Assembly (NCBI GenBank): GCA_012840125.1
Contig: DULZ01000105.1
Coordinates: 1-47,671 of the forward strand
Length of the DNA stretch: 47,671 bases
Direction of reading: 5' to 3'
DNA from: Clostridia bacterium
GTDB lineage: Bacteria > Bacillota > DULZ01
Shown here: positions 1 through 8,105 of the stretch, in pieces
How the letters are laid out: every line of letters starts with the position of its first letter
Numbering within the stretch: position 1 is the stretch's first letter
Position numbers and translations under genes: made by a program
The notes under the pieces: model-generated
The model's database searches: none
Told to the model about the DNA's origin: nothing
Seen by the model: the letters and a program-made list of their open reading frames with translations, nothing else

Positions 1-1547
1 GGGCCTTAGTGGCTATGAAGCATATCGGTGTCAATGTGGCCGCCGACCCCCTTTTTACTTTTTCCTATACGGGAGTTAACGGGGGATTGGTGCTGGTCTC
101 CGCCGATGACCCGGGCATGCACAGTTCCCAAAATGAACAGGATAATCGCAATTATGCCAAATTTGCCAAGATCCCGGTCCTGGAACCGAGTGACAGTCAG
201 GAATGCAAGGACTTCGTCGTGTTAGCTTACCGGATCAGTGAAGAATTCGATACGCCCGTCATGGTCAGGACCACCACCCGGGTGGCCCACGGCCAATCCC
301 TGGTCTCCCTGGGAGAACGGCGGGAACAGGAACTGGGAGAATACAAGAAAAACGCTCCCAAGTACGTCATGCTGCCGGGCTACGCCAGGCAGCGGCACCC
401 GCTGGTGGAAGCCCGCCGGGAGGCATTGGTCCGGTATAATGAAGCGGCACCGGTCAATAGAATCGAGTGGGGCGATAAGAAAATCGGGGTCATCACCAGC
501 GGCGTGGTTTATCAATACGTGAAAGAAGCCCTGCCGGAAGTGTCGGTGCTCAAACTCGGCATGACTTTTCCCCTGCCGGAAAAGTTAATTAAAGACTTTG
601 CCGCCCAGGTGGAACAACTTTATGTCATTGAGGAATTGGAGCCTTTCCTGGAAGACCAGCTGAAAGGGATGGGGCTCAACGTGATCGGGAAGGAACTGTT
701 CCCCAGGATTGGAGAGCTCAGCCCGGAACTGATCGCAGCCTCGATGAAGATCGCGGCCCGGGAAACGGCGGCAGCGGTAGAGGTGGAGGTTCCCGCCCGG
801 CCCCCGGTCTTGTGTCCCGGCTGCCCGCACCGGGGTGTGTTCTATGTCATTAACAAGCTGAAGTTAACGGTAGCGGGGGATATTGGCTGCTATACCTTGG
901 GGGCTACCCCACCCTTGACGGCTATGGATACATGTATCTGCATGGGGGCCAGCATCAGCGGTGCGCTGGGGCTGGAAAAAGCCCGGGGTCCGGAGTTTGC
1001 CAGGAAACTGGTGGCGGTTATCGGCGATTCCACTTTCCTTCATTCCGGCATTACCGGTCTGGTGGATGTGGTCTATAACGGGGGTACTTTTACCACCGTT
1101 ATCTTAGATAACAGCACCACCGCCATGACCGGGCACCAAGATCACCCGGGTACCGGCTTTACGGCTAAGAAGGAGCCTGCCCCGGCGGTGAACTTGGAAC
1201 AGCTGGTGCGTTCTCTGGGCATTCAAAGGGTGCGGGTGGTGGACCCGTACAATCTGGCGGAAGTAGAAGCAGCCCTCAAAGAAGAGACCGCCGCACCGGA
1301 GCCCTCCGTCATCATCGCCAAGAGACCCTGCGTGCTGCTGAAAGGCCAGCAGCCCACCGGGGGTCCGGTGGCCGTCGATGAGGACAAGTGTACCGAATGC
1401 GGCCGCTGCCGCCGGCTGGGGTGCCCGGCCCTGGTATTCATGCAAGCCAAGCCGTCGGTGGATCTCACGTTGTGCAACGGGTGCGGCCAGTGCGTTCAAG
1501 TTTGCCGCTTTAACGCCCTGCAGAAAGTGGGTGAAGCTCATGCCTAA
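1..1547 (+). CDS. iorA: indolepyruvate:ferredoxin oxidoreductase, alpha subunit (5' end outside window)
   Basis: Catalytic subunit that oxidatively decarboxylates aryl pyruvates (from aromatic amino acid transamination) to aryl-acyl-CoA and reduces ferredoxin; cytoplasmic, oxygen-sensitive. The frame is open to the window edge and the first visible residues (ALVAMKHIGVNVAADP) match the interior of the family, so roughly 80 N-terminal residues are missing and the GTG at 9 is not a real start. Visible are the pyrimidine-domain motif DDPGMHSSQNEQDNR, a TPP-binding domain (GDIGCYTLG, then GDSTFLHSG and DNSTTAMTG), and a C-terminal double [4Fe-4S] ferredoxin domain (CTECGRCRRLGCP and CNGCGQCVQVC). 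It overlaps iorB by 8 bases, which implies translational coupling. Family identity is clear; physiological direction (catabolic or synthetic) cannot be read from sequence. Confidence 0.96.
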   Translation, partial: ALVAMKHIGVNVAADPLFTFSYTGVNGGLVLVSADDPGMHSSQNEQDNRNYAKFAKIPVLEPSDSQECKDFVVLAYRISEEFDTPVMVRTTTRVAHGQSLVSLGERREQELGEYKKNAPKYVMLPGYARQRHPLVEARREALVRYNEAAPVNRIEWGDKKIGVITSGVVYQYVKEALPEVSVLKLGMTFPLPEKLIKDFAAQVEQLYVIEELEPFLEDQLKGMGLNVIGKELFPRIGELSPELIAASMKIAARETAAAVEVEVPARPPVLCPGCPHRGVFYVINKLKLTVAGDIGCYTLGATPPLTAMDTCICMGASISGALGLEKARGPEFARKLVAVIGDSTFLHSGITGLVDVVYNGGTFTTVILDNSTTAMTGHQDHPGTGFTAKKEPAPAVNLEQLVRSLGIQRVRVVDPYNLAEVEAALKEETAAPEPSVIIAKRPCVLLKGQQPTGGPVAVDEDKCTECGRCRRLGCPALVFMQAKPSVDLTLCNGCGQCVQVCRFNALQKVGEAHA

Positions 1548-2127
1548 GGTAACCAATATTTTATTGGTAGGTGTCGGCGGTCAGGGCACCGTTTTGGCGA
1601 GTAAGGTCTTAGGGCAAGTGGCTGTCAGCCTGGGACAGGAAGTCAAGGTGGCGGAGATTCATGGGATGTCCCAGCGGGGCGGCAGCGTCGTTACCCAAGT
1701 GCGTTTCGGGGAGACAGTCTACGCTCCCACCATTCCCAAAGGACAGGCGGATGTGATTCTGGCCTTTGAAAAGATGGAAGCCTTGCGTTGGTTGCCTTAT
1801 CTTAAGCCGGGCGGTCAGATCATCGTCAATGACCAGGAAATCGATCCCATGCCCGTCATCGTGGGCTCCGTCTCTTATCCGGACAAGGTCATCGAGCAGT
1901 TGACCGCGGCAGCTCGGGTGACAGTGGTGCCCGCCCTGAAACTGGCTGAGGAAGCAGGCAATGTGAAGGCAGTCAATGTGGTGCTGCTGGGGGTGCTGGC
2001 CCAGGAGCTGGGCATCGAAGCTGATACCTGGCGCCGGGTTCTGGCCGAGGTGGTCCCGCCCAACACCCTGGCGGTAAACCAGAAAGCCTTCGAACTGGGG
2101 TTGGCCTTCAAACCCTGTGAAGCATGA
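1540..2127 (+). CDS. iorB: indolepyruvate:ferredoxin oxidoreductase, beta subunit
   Basis: Gamma-type domain subunit of the IorAB complex (195 aa, normal family length), partner of the upstream IorA. The N-terminus MPKVTNILLVGVGGQGTV carries the GxGGQG motif of pyruvate-ferredoxin oxidoreductase gamma domains; EIHGMSQRGGSV follows. The ATG at 1540 lies inside the end of iorA and gives a product beginning exactly at the family N-terminus; the longer open frame upstream is an iorA shadow. A strong hairpin terminator follows, so iorAB is the end of its transcription unit. Confidence 0.95.
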   Translation: MPKVTNILLVGVGGQGTVLASKVLGQVAVSLGQEVKVAEIHGMSQRGGSVVTQVRFGETVYAPTIPKGQADVILAFEKMEALRWLPYLKPGGQIIVNDQEIDPMPVIVGSVSYPDKVIEQLTAAARVTVVPALKLAEEAGNVKAVNVVLLGVLAQELGIEADTWRRVLAEVVPPNTLAVNQKAFELGLAFKPCEA

Positions 2128-2172
2128 TCATCTTCACCGTCACGAAACGCAGCGGTTAGTTCAAAATAAAGG

Positions 2173-2205
2173 AGAGCTGCCTGGCCACAGGCAGCTCTTT
2201 TTGTA
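2173..2205 (+). terminator. rho-independent terminator after iorB
   Basis: Perfect 10-bp stem (GAGCTGCCTG / CAGGCAGCTC) with a GCCA loop, followed by a run of T. Confidence 0.9.
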
Positions 2206-2314
2206 TTTTTGTAGGCGCGCATCGATGAGGGCTCCTTCACCAGAACAAAGATGTCTTTGCGCAATACAAGAGGTTGTCTACTGTATTATAAAATAGATAA
2301 ATTAAAATCTTGTG

Positions 2315-2343
2315 TTGAATCTAAATTTGAATGTTACTATAAT
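2315..2343 (+). promoter_or_regulatory. sigma-A-type promoter for the lipoprotein pair
   Basis: TTGAAT (2315-2320), 17-bp spacer, TATAAT (2338-2343). It sits in a very AT-rich gap (about 2206-2448) that otherwise shows no gene; the leader to the first start at 2449 is about 100 nt and has no terminator-like hairpin. Confidence 0.7.
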
Positions 2344-2448
2344 AAACTTAAGTTAGCAGCTTTATGCAATAGCAAAGAACTGCAGTGAAATCAAAACAAA
2401 AAACGCCCCCAAACTTGTGAAAAAAATATCTAAACGGGAGGGTAACCC

Positions 2449-3147
2449 ATGAAAAACATCATTAAAAAAGGTTGGTTTGTCTTGTTGTTGGTGTTAATCT
2501 TGGCAGGTTGCGGGGGTCAGGGTCAGGAAGCGGTGAAAGAGATTCCGGTGGCTGAACCGGATGAAACCAGCATGTTCGGGGTGGACAAGAATATCAATAT
2601 TAAGACCATCGATGAATGGTTGGGCAGGGATGATGTAGCTTACATAGATGTGAGGATGCTGGAGGACCCGGCGGATTATACCGCCATCGGTGGGGATCCG
2701 GTGCTGTCAGGAACCGTCAAAGGGTTTGAAGTTGTGCCATATCCCTACCTGGCTAATCTGACGGGTTTGCCGGAAGCTGTGGCCGCTACCCAGTATACGG
2801 GGCCCACCCTGTTTACCCTTACTTGGGACGAGCAGGGTAAGATTGCATCGGTAGTTCCCAATTACCGGGAATCGGAAATGATCATTAACGATCTATTTCC
2901 CAAGGATAAGCCCATCTTCCTCATGTGCGGCGGGGGAGGATATGCCAGCTTTACCAAAGCATTATTGATAGAACTGGGTTACAATCCTGACTTGTTGTAT
3001 AACATAGGAGGGTTCTGGGAGTATCAAGGAGATAACGTGGTGCATGTAAAAGTCTCCTATGGTGAGAACAACAAGTATGAATATAACGCTTTCCACCGGC
3101 TGAAATATCATTTAATTGATTTCGACCAGTTAACTAAGATCAATTAG
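2449..3147 (+). CDS. rhodanese-like lipoprotein
   Basis: Exported lipoprotein of 232 aa with a rhodanese-like fold. The N-terminus has two lysines, a hydrophobic stretch and a lipobox LAGC with Cys21 as the lipidated residue. Rhodanese signs are YIDVR near residue 68 and LMCGGGGYASFTKALL with a candidate active Cys160, followed by LYNIGGFWEY. The active loop is glycine-rich rather than the usual CxxGxR, so sulfurtransferase activity is uncertain. The start follows GGGAGG at a good distance. It is 11 bp upstream of a second lipoprotein and the two clearly form one unit. Substrate unknown; action outside the membrane is inferred from the lipobox. Confidence 0.8.
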   Translation: MKNIIKKGWFVLLLVLILAGCGGQGQEAVKEIPVAEPDETSMFGVDKNINIKTIDEWLGRDDVAYIDVRMLEDPADYTAIGGDPVLSGTVKGFEVVPYPYLANLTGLPEAVAATQYTGPTLFTLTWDEQGKIASVVPNYRESEMIINDLFPKDKPIFLMCGGGGYASFTKALLIELGYNPDLLYNIGGFWEYQGDNVVHVKVSYGENNKYEYNAFHRLKYHLIDFDQLTKIN

Positions 3148-3158
3148 CGGAGGGCCAT

Positions 3159-3755
3159 ATGAAGAGACTTGGTGCCGGTTTGTTATTAATCTTGCTGCTC
3201 GCCCTGTTGCCGGGATGTGAAAGGGAGCAGGTCTCCCAAGAATACCCTAATTTCAGCAGTGATAGGGTCATAACTTACAAGCATCGCAAGCCTGGCGAAG
3301 AACGCGATTTTGCGGCCGTAATTCTATTTGAATATGAAATGGACAACTATACGAAATATCAAGTGAGCTATTTATCGTGTACTTGCCGGGCTCCATCGGA
3401 GAATTTCCAGCAGCTCTTATATGTGGAGCTGAACAACAATAATAACAGCCCTGAGGAAGCCACCATCAGAAACATCGCCTTCCAGTTTTGGGGTGACAGT
3501 GCAGTAAACCCGGTTAACGGGTTAACTTACGAAATGATCGAACAAGAATTTCTACCCTATTTGCAATACAAGAGTAAGGCTGAAATCGATGCTATCATCA
3601 CCCTGAAAGATATCAAAGATGCGAAGCCGGTCATAAGAAACGGGAAAGAAGTTGACTTTGTGGACGGTTATACAGGCGCAACTGTATCGGTAGATAATAC
3701 CATATCTGTTCTACAGGCTCTGTTTGATTACCATGTAAAAAAATACTACCGGTGA
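3159..3755 (+). CDS. lipoprotein with FMN-binding-like C-terminus
   Basis: 198-aa lipoprotein: lipobox LLPGC with Cys20. Near the C-terminus it has VDGYTGATVSVDNT (residues about 168-181). This matches the [ST]GA[TS] signature of FMN_bind domains, in which ApbE attaches FMN to the last Thr (here Thr175). The middle region, including the SCTC pair near residue 73, is not recognised. Co-transcribed with the rhodanese-like lipoprotein. A surface flavoprotein carrying electrons is an inference; no ApbE is encoded in the window. Confidence 0.65.
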   Translation: MKRLGAGLLLILLLALLPGCEREQVSQEYPNFSSDRVITYKHRKPGEERDFAAVILFEYEMDNYTKYQVSYLSCTCRAPSENFQQLLYVELNNNNNSPEEATIRNIAFQFWGDSAVNPVNGLTYEMIEQEFLPYLQYKSKAEIDAIITLKDIKDAKPVIRNGKEVDFVDGYTGATVSVDNTISVLQALFDYHVKKYYR

Positions 3756-3761
3756 TAAGCT

Positions 3762-3797
3762 GAGAGCTGCTTGGTGGCAAGCAGCTCTCTTAATTGT
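3762..3797 (+). terminator. rho-independent terminator after the lipoprotein pair
   Basis: Perfect 12-bp stem (GAGAGCTGCTTG / CAAGCAGCTCTC, loop GTGG) followed by TTAATTGTT. It sits between two convergent genes and overlaps the end of the minus-strand DUF3048 gene, whose stop codon starts at 3790. The stem core resembles the terminator at 2173. Confidence 0.8.
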
Positions 3798-4797
3798 TAT
3801 CGGCTACCTTATGGATTGCTTTTCCCGGCCTGAGTATCTGCACCCAGGTTTTGCCCCGGACTAGTTTAATAGGATTTCCCTGGTCGTCCAGGTACTCCGT
3901 GGGGGAATGCAAATCCTTTTTCCGCCAGGTGCCGGTGAAATGCTTGCCGCCCAGGAAATACTCGGCTTTGCCTTCCCCGGTTAGCTCCACGTCGATATGG
4001 AGGAGTTTCGTGCCCAGGTCCCGGTGCCTGGCGTACTGGATGATCACATTGCGGGCTGCGATTTGCTGCCCGGTAGCTTTGTCCAGGTGCGGTTTGCCGT
4101 TGATATAGCGGAGGTATACCCCTTGTTCCTCATCAAAAACATAGCTGGGGCGGTTGTACTGGTCGTAGGAAAAACTGATCTCCTTGTACTCGGGCGGTCC
4201 CTCCGGCGGGTCGACAAATTCCCAGTCATGAAACTTGCCGTTTTCCGCCTTGCCTTCCAGGGCTTCTTTAAGATTCAGGTATGTATTATGAGGACGCTTG
4301 CCCGTTTTGTCTACCCAGAAGCCTTTATGTCCTCTCACGTCATCCAGATCCCGGATACCCCATTCCTTCACCTTGGCAAAAGCATCATCAGAACCGCCTA
4401 CATGGGCAAAATAGGCGTCCCATTCCTTGGCCAGCATCATCACATAGGGCCTGGCGCTGCGCACCGACCCCACGTTTTCCGGCAGCTCCCCGTAAAAGAA
4501 GGCCAGGAAGCGGGTTACCATGCCTTCCATCTCTACCTCATATACCAGGTCGGCGCTGCCTAACCCGGTCTGGGGCCGGGCGGCAGGGGCGTTGTTGATC
4601 ATGACGGCGATGAGGTGAGTGGCCTTTTCGATGGGTTCCCCGGTTAAGGGATTGGGAAAAGTGTCTCTGGGCGGCGGGGCTTCCTCCACTGCCGTTACCG
4701 GCGGGGGAGTGTCCTCCACCTCGGGTTGTTGACCGCCGCAGCCGGATAGAGCCAGTGCCAGAGCTACCATAACAGCGAAATAGATTGTGCGCTTCAT
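3790..4797 (-). CDS. DUF3048 family lipoprotein (YerB-like)
   Basis: 335-aa lipoprotein related to B. subtilis YerB; function unknown. A signal peptide ends in the lipobox LSGC, then a Pro/Glu-rich linker (PEVEDTPPPVTAVEEAPPP), then the DUF3048 domain with NPLTGEP, AVMINNAPAARPQTGL, GSVRSARPY and the C-terminal WRKKDLHSPT. Two ATGs are in frame: the one at 4803 touches AAGGAG, whereas the one at 4797 is spaced 6 nt from it and is preferred. Monocistronic and convergent with the previous unit. Confidence 0.85.
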   Translation of the reverse strand: MKRTIYFAVMVALALALSGCGGQQPEVEDTPPPVTAVEEAPPPRDTFPNPLTGEPIEKATHLIAVMINNAPAARPQTGLGSADLVYEVEMEGMVTRFLAFFYGELPENVGSVRSARPYVMMLAKEWDAYFAHVGGSDDAFAKVKEWGIRDLDDVRGHKGFWVDKTGKRPHNTYLNLKEALEGKAENGKFHDWEFVDPPEGPPEYKEISFSYDQYNRPSYVFDEEQGVYLRYINGKPHLDKATGQQIAARNVIIQYARHRDLGTKLLHIDVELTGEGKAEYFLGGKHFTGTWRKKDLHSPTEYLDDQGNPIKLVRGKTWVQILRPGKAIHKVADNN

Positions 4798-4973
4798 AGA
4801 CATCTCCTTGCTAAAGAAAAATGACGGCTATAAATTCGCCCCGAGGGGACCGGTTACCTGCTTTTCTTCATCATTGCCATAATATTTTACCCGGAACGGA
4901 AAAGGTATTTTGCCACACTATATCGAATACAATGCAATATAGTATAACATATTTGTGCATGGGGGGATAATTT

Positions 4974-6068
4974 GTGAGCAAAATTACCTTGTCTGTGATT
5001 AAGGCCGATGTTGGGGGCTGGGTAGGTCACACCAGCGTCCATCCCCAATTGCTCTCTAAAGCCGAGCAAGTACTGTCCGAAAGTAGTATCTTAAAGGATT
5101 TCCATGTCACCAGCGTGGGAGATGACATCAACCTCATCATGACCCACGAGTTAGGGGTGGATAATGCGGAGATTCACCAGTTGGCCTGGGATACTTTCGT
5201 GGCATGCACGGAGGTGGCTAAGGAGTTAAAGCTGTACGGAGCGGGACAAGACCTGCTGTCCGATGCTTTTTCCGGCAATGTGAAGGGCTTAGGCCCCGGG
5301 GTTGCGGAAATGGAATTCGAAGAAAGAAAAGCGGAGCCCGTCATTGTTTTCATGGCCGATAAGACGGAGCCCGGCGCATGGAATCTCCCTTTATATAAAA
5401 TGTTTGCCGATCCCTTCAATACCATTGGCCTGGTGATCGATCCCAAGATGCACCAGGGCTTTATCATGGAAGTTCATGACCTGATCGAACATAAGAGCGT
5501 GAAGTTCTCCCTGCCTGAGGAACTGTATGATCTCTTGGTGTTTATCGGGGCACCGGGACGTTATGCAGTCAAAGCCGTCTATTCCAAGACCACCGGAGAG
5601 ATCGCTGCTGCATGCAGTACACAAAGACTGAACCTTACTGCCGGGCGTTATGTGGGTAAGGACGATCCCGTGTGCATTGTCCGCTGCCAGTCCGGTTTGC
5701 CGGCGGTAGGGGAAGCGGTGGAGCCCTTTGCTAACCCGCACCTGGTGGCAGGTTGGATGCGCGGTTCCCATCAAGGTCCCCTGATGCCGGTCGGCTTGCA
5801 AGATGCTCACCCGACCCGTTTTGACGGTCCGGCCCGGGTGGTGGCCCTCGGTTTCCAAATTGCCAACGGGAAACTGGTGGGACCGCGGGACCTGTTTGCT
5901 GACGTGTCCTTCGACCGGGCCAGGAAGCAAGCTCTGGAAATCGCCGATTACCTGAGAAGACTTGGACCGTTCGAGCCCCACCGGCTGCCCTTGGAGGATA
6001 TGGAATACACCACCATGCCTGAGGTCATGGAGCGGCTGAAAGAGCGTTTTGTGCCCATTGAGGATTAG
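4974..6068 (+). CDS. fbp: fructose-1,6-bisphosphate aldolase/phosphatase
   Basis: Bifunctional gluconeogenic enzyme (class V FBPase family, 364 aa, typical length): condenses triose phosphates to FBP and dephosphorylates it to fructose-6-phosphate. Recognised from SVIKADVGGWVGHTSVHP, GVDNAEIHQLAWDTF, LSDAFSGNVKGLGPG and ADKTEPGAWNLPLY, which supply the many Mg-binding acids. The start is GTG, 7 nt after GGGGGG. The family is common in archaea and deep-branching or thermophilic anaerobes that fix CO2, in keeping with the other metabolic genes here. Single gene; no clean promoter found upstream. Confidence 0.95.
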   Translation: MSKITLSVIKADVGGWVGHTSVHPQLLSKAEQVLSESSILKDFHVTSVGDDINLIMTHELGVDNAEIHQLAWDTFVACTEVAKELKLYGAGQDLLSDAFSGNVKGLGPGVAEMEFEERKAEPVIVFMADKTEPGAWNLPLYKMFADPFNTIGLVIDPKMHQGFIMEVHDLIEHKSVKFSLPEELYDLLVFIGAPGRYAVKAVYSKTTGEIAAACSTQRLNLTAGRYVGKDDPVCIVRCQSGLPAVGEAVEPFANPHLVAGWMRGSHQGPLMPVGLQDAHPTRFDGPARVVALGFQIANGKLVGPRDLFADVSFDRARKQALEIADYLRRLGPFEPHRLPLEDMEYTTMPEVMERLKERFVPIED

Positions 6069-6101
6069 TAAAAAAATCTCAGGTTCCACTGCCGCAACCC
6101 C

Positions 6102-6130
6102 TTGCATTTTCCCGGCGAATATGATGTAAT
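6102..6130 (+). promoter_or_regulatory. promoter for the PLP decarboxylase
   Basis: TTGCAT (6102-6107), exact 17-bp spacer, TGTAAT (6125-6130), with an extended -10 TGA immediately upstream. Confidence 0.55.
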
Positions 6131-6166
6131 ATGCTTATGTGCTTTTGGCACTCTTTAAGGAGGAAG

Positions 6167-7684
6167 ATGCGACTGGGGGGTTGCGGAGTGGACCAGACAA
6201 GAACACCTATCTTTGACGCGGTAAAGAAATATATCGACGAGGGAATTATGCCCTTTCATGTCCCCGGACATAAACAGGGAAGCGGTCTGCCTGAGCTCCG
6301 GGCTTATGTAGGCGAGACAGTGCTGAAGATGGATCTGACTTGCCTGCCTGGTCTCGACAACATCTGTAACCCTAAAGATGTCATTGCCGAAGCGGAAGCG
6401 CTGGCAGCGGAAGCTTTTGGGGCTGATAAAGCCTTCTTTCTGGTGAATGGTACCACTTCCGGCATCCAGGCGATGATCATGGCTGTGTGCAAACCGGGGG
6501 ATAAACTGATCATACCCCGTAATGCCCACAAGTCGGCCATCGGCGGTTTGATCATGAGCGGGGCTAACCCCGTCTATATTGAACCTGAGATCGACGCCGG
6601 CTTTGGCATTTCCATGGGGGTTACTCCCGAGCAGGTGGAAAGAGCCATTTTGCATCATCCTGATGCCAAAGGAGTTTTCATTATCAATCCCAATTACTAT
6701 GGTACTGCTTCGGACCTTCAGGCTATTGTAGAAGTCGCCCATCGTCATGGGATACCGGTGATTGTGGATGAAGCTCACGGAGCTCACTTGCCTTTTAGTG
6801 AAAGGCTGCCCTTATCCGCCATGGAAGCAGGGGCGGACCTGGCGGCCTGCAGCACCCACAAGCTGGGCGGGTCCATGACCCAGAGTTCCATGCTCTTGTT
6901 AAAAGAAGGTCTGATCAGCGCCAAGCGAGTGAAAGCAGTGCTGAATATCACCCAGACCACCAGCCCGTCCTACCTGCTGTTGACTTCTTTGGATGTGGCC
7001 CGGAAGCAGATGGCCCTGCATGGCCGGGAGCTGGTGGAAAGAACCCTGACCCTGGCGGCCTGGATTAAGAAAGAATTAAGCGCCGTGGAGGGGATCCAGC
7101 TTTTCGGGGATAACGTGGTCGGGCGGCCCGGCTGTTATGCCTTCGACCCCACCAAGATCATTATCAACGTGACGGGGTTGGGTATGTCCGGCTATGAAGC
7201 GGAGTATCTCCTGCGCGACAAGTACCGGCTGCAGGTGGAACTCTCTGACCTGTATAACATCATGTTCGTGATTACCGTCGGCGATACCTGGGAAACAGCC
7301 CGGTATTTAGTCGACTGCATCAAGTCTATTTGCAAGGCGAACCCGCTCAAGAACGTGGTGAAATACTGTCCTCCCTTGCCGGAAATCCCCCGGATGATGG
7401 TGCTGCCGCGGGATGCTTTCTACAGCGAAACCAAGGTGGTTCCCTTAGCGGAAGCGGCCGGGGAGATCAGCGCCGAGGCGATTATGGCTTACCCGCCCGG
7501 TATTCCTTTGATATGTCCCGGCGAATTGATTACCCAAAATGTGGTGGATTATATCAATATCCTGAAGCAGGAAGACGCAGAACTACAAGGTACTGAGGAT
7601 AAGCAGATCAACTATATCAAAGTACTGAAGCATGCCGTGGCCATTGCCAGGGAAAAAGAAGAAGTATGTGTTGACGTAGGTTAA
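6167..7684 (+). CDS. Orn/Lys/Arg decarboxylase family protein (fold type I PLP)
   Basis: Decarboxylase of the SpeA/YaaO (Gram-positive arginine/lysine decarboxylase) type, expected to start polyamine synthesis. Seen: PFHVPGHKQGSG near the N-terminus, LVNGTTSGIQAM, VDEAHGAHLPFS (PLP-ring Asp/His region) and STHKLGGSMTQSS with the Schiff-base lysine at about residue 232; the C-terminal domain has PPGIPLICPGE. ATG at 6167 has AAGGAGG only 3 nt upstream; GTG at 6188 (VDQTRTP) behind GGGGGG is an equally sensible start and fits homologues well. Substrate (Arg, Lys or Orn) cannot be set from sequence. Own promoter and terminator. Confidence 0.9.
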   Translation: MRLGGCGVDQTRTPIFDAVKKYIDEGIMPFHVPGHKQGSGLPELRAYVGETVLKMDLTCLPGLDNICNPKDVIAEAEALAAEAFGADKAFFLVNGTTSGIQAMIMAVCKPGDKLIIPRNAHKSAIGGLIMSGANPVYIEPEIDAGFGISMGVTPEQVERAILHHPDAKGVFIINPNYYGTASDLQAIVEVAHRHGIPVIVDEAHGAHLPFSERLPLSAMEAGADLAACSTHKLGGSMTQSSMLLLKEGLISAKRVKAVLNITQTTSPSYLLLTSLDVARKQMALHGRELVERTLTLAAWIKKELSAVEGIQLFGDNVVGRPGCYAFDPTKIIINVTGLGMSGYEAEYLLRDKYRLQVELSDLYNIMFVITVGDTWETARYLVDCIKSICKANPLKNVVKYCPPLPEIPRMMVLPRDAFYSETKVVPLAEAAGEISAEAIMAYPPGIPLICPGELITQNVVDYINILKQEDAELQGTEDKQINYIKVLKHAVAIAREKEEVCVDVG

Positions 7685-7695
7685 CCTGACGCTCC

Positions 7696-7727
7696 ATGCC
7701 GGAAAACACTCCGGCATTTTTGTTTTT
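7696..7727 (+). terminator. rho-independent terminator after the decarboxylase
   Basis: 8-bp stem ATGCCGGA / TCCGGCAT, 6-nt loop, followed by TTTTTGTTTTT. Confidence 0.9.
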
Positions 7728-7827
7728 GTGCAACATTATTGAAAGGAAAAGTGAACTCCTTAGCGAATACATGAAATAAGGGAAATAACGGCAGAGTTTC
7801 AAACCATAAAAGCAGGGGGTGGCAATT

Positions 7828-8001
7828 TTGGATTGGTTCATGATCGCTTTTGTCGGCCTCTTGTGCATCGGTGTGGCATATTACATTGAGAGGCAGATTA
7901 ACGATCCGGGGATAAAAGTCTTCCCTTTTAACTCCATTAGCCAATACGCCAAAGAAGACGCTGTTGAAGACCAGAGCAACACCCAAAGCGCAGCCAGTTA
8001 A
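7828..8001 (+). CDS. small single-span membrane protein
   Basis: 57-aa protein of unknown function: MDWFMIAFVGLLCIGVAYYI forms one N-terminal membrane helix, followed by a short polar tail. TTG at 7828 sits 6 nt after AGGGGGTGG and gives the most plausible N-terminus; GTG at 7819 is possible but would overlap the ribosome site. It has its own terminator, so it is probably a genuine gene. Confidence 0.55.
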   Translation: MDWFMIAFVGLLCIGVAYYIERQINDPGIKVFPFNSISQYAKEDAVEDQSNTQSAAS

Positions 8002-8007
8002 ATCCTT

Positions 8008-8040
8008 ACCCCACGGTTTTCGTGGGGTTTGCTGTTTTTT
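8008..8040 (+). terminator. rho-independent terminator
   Basis: Stem CCCCACG / CGTGGGG with a 5-nt loop, followed by TTTGCTGTTTTTT. Confidence 0.85.
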
Positions 8041-8105
8041 CAAGGAACTTTTTCCAGGGAAACACGTCTAACCAGATAAAAAAAGAGAAGGAGTGAAAGC
8101 GAGCC

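Noticed and set aside
4910-4948. promoter of the FBP aldolase/phosphatase gene
   Set aside because: TTGCCA and several TATA-like hexamers are present but none has 16-19 bp spacing, so I do not call one.
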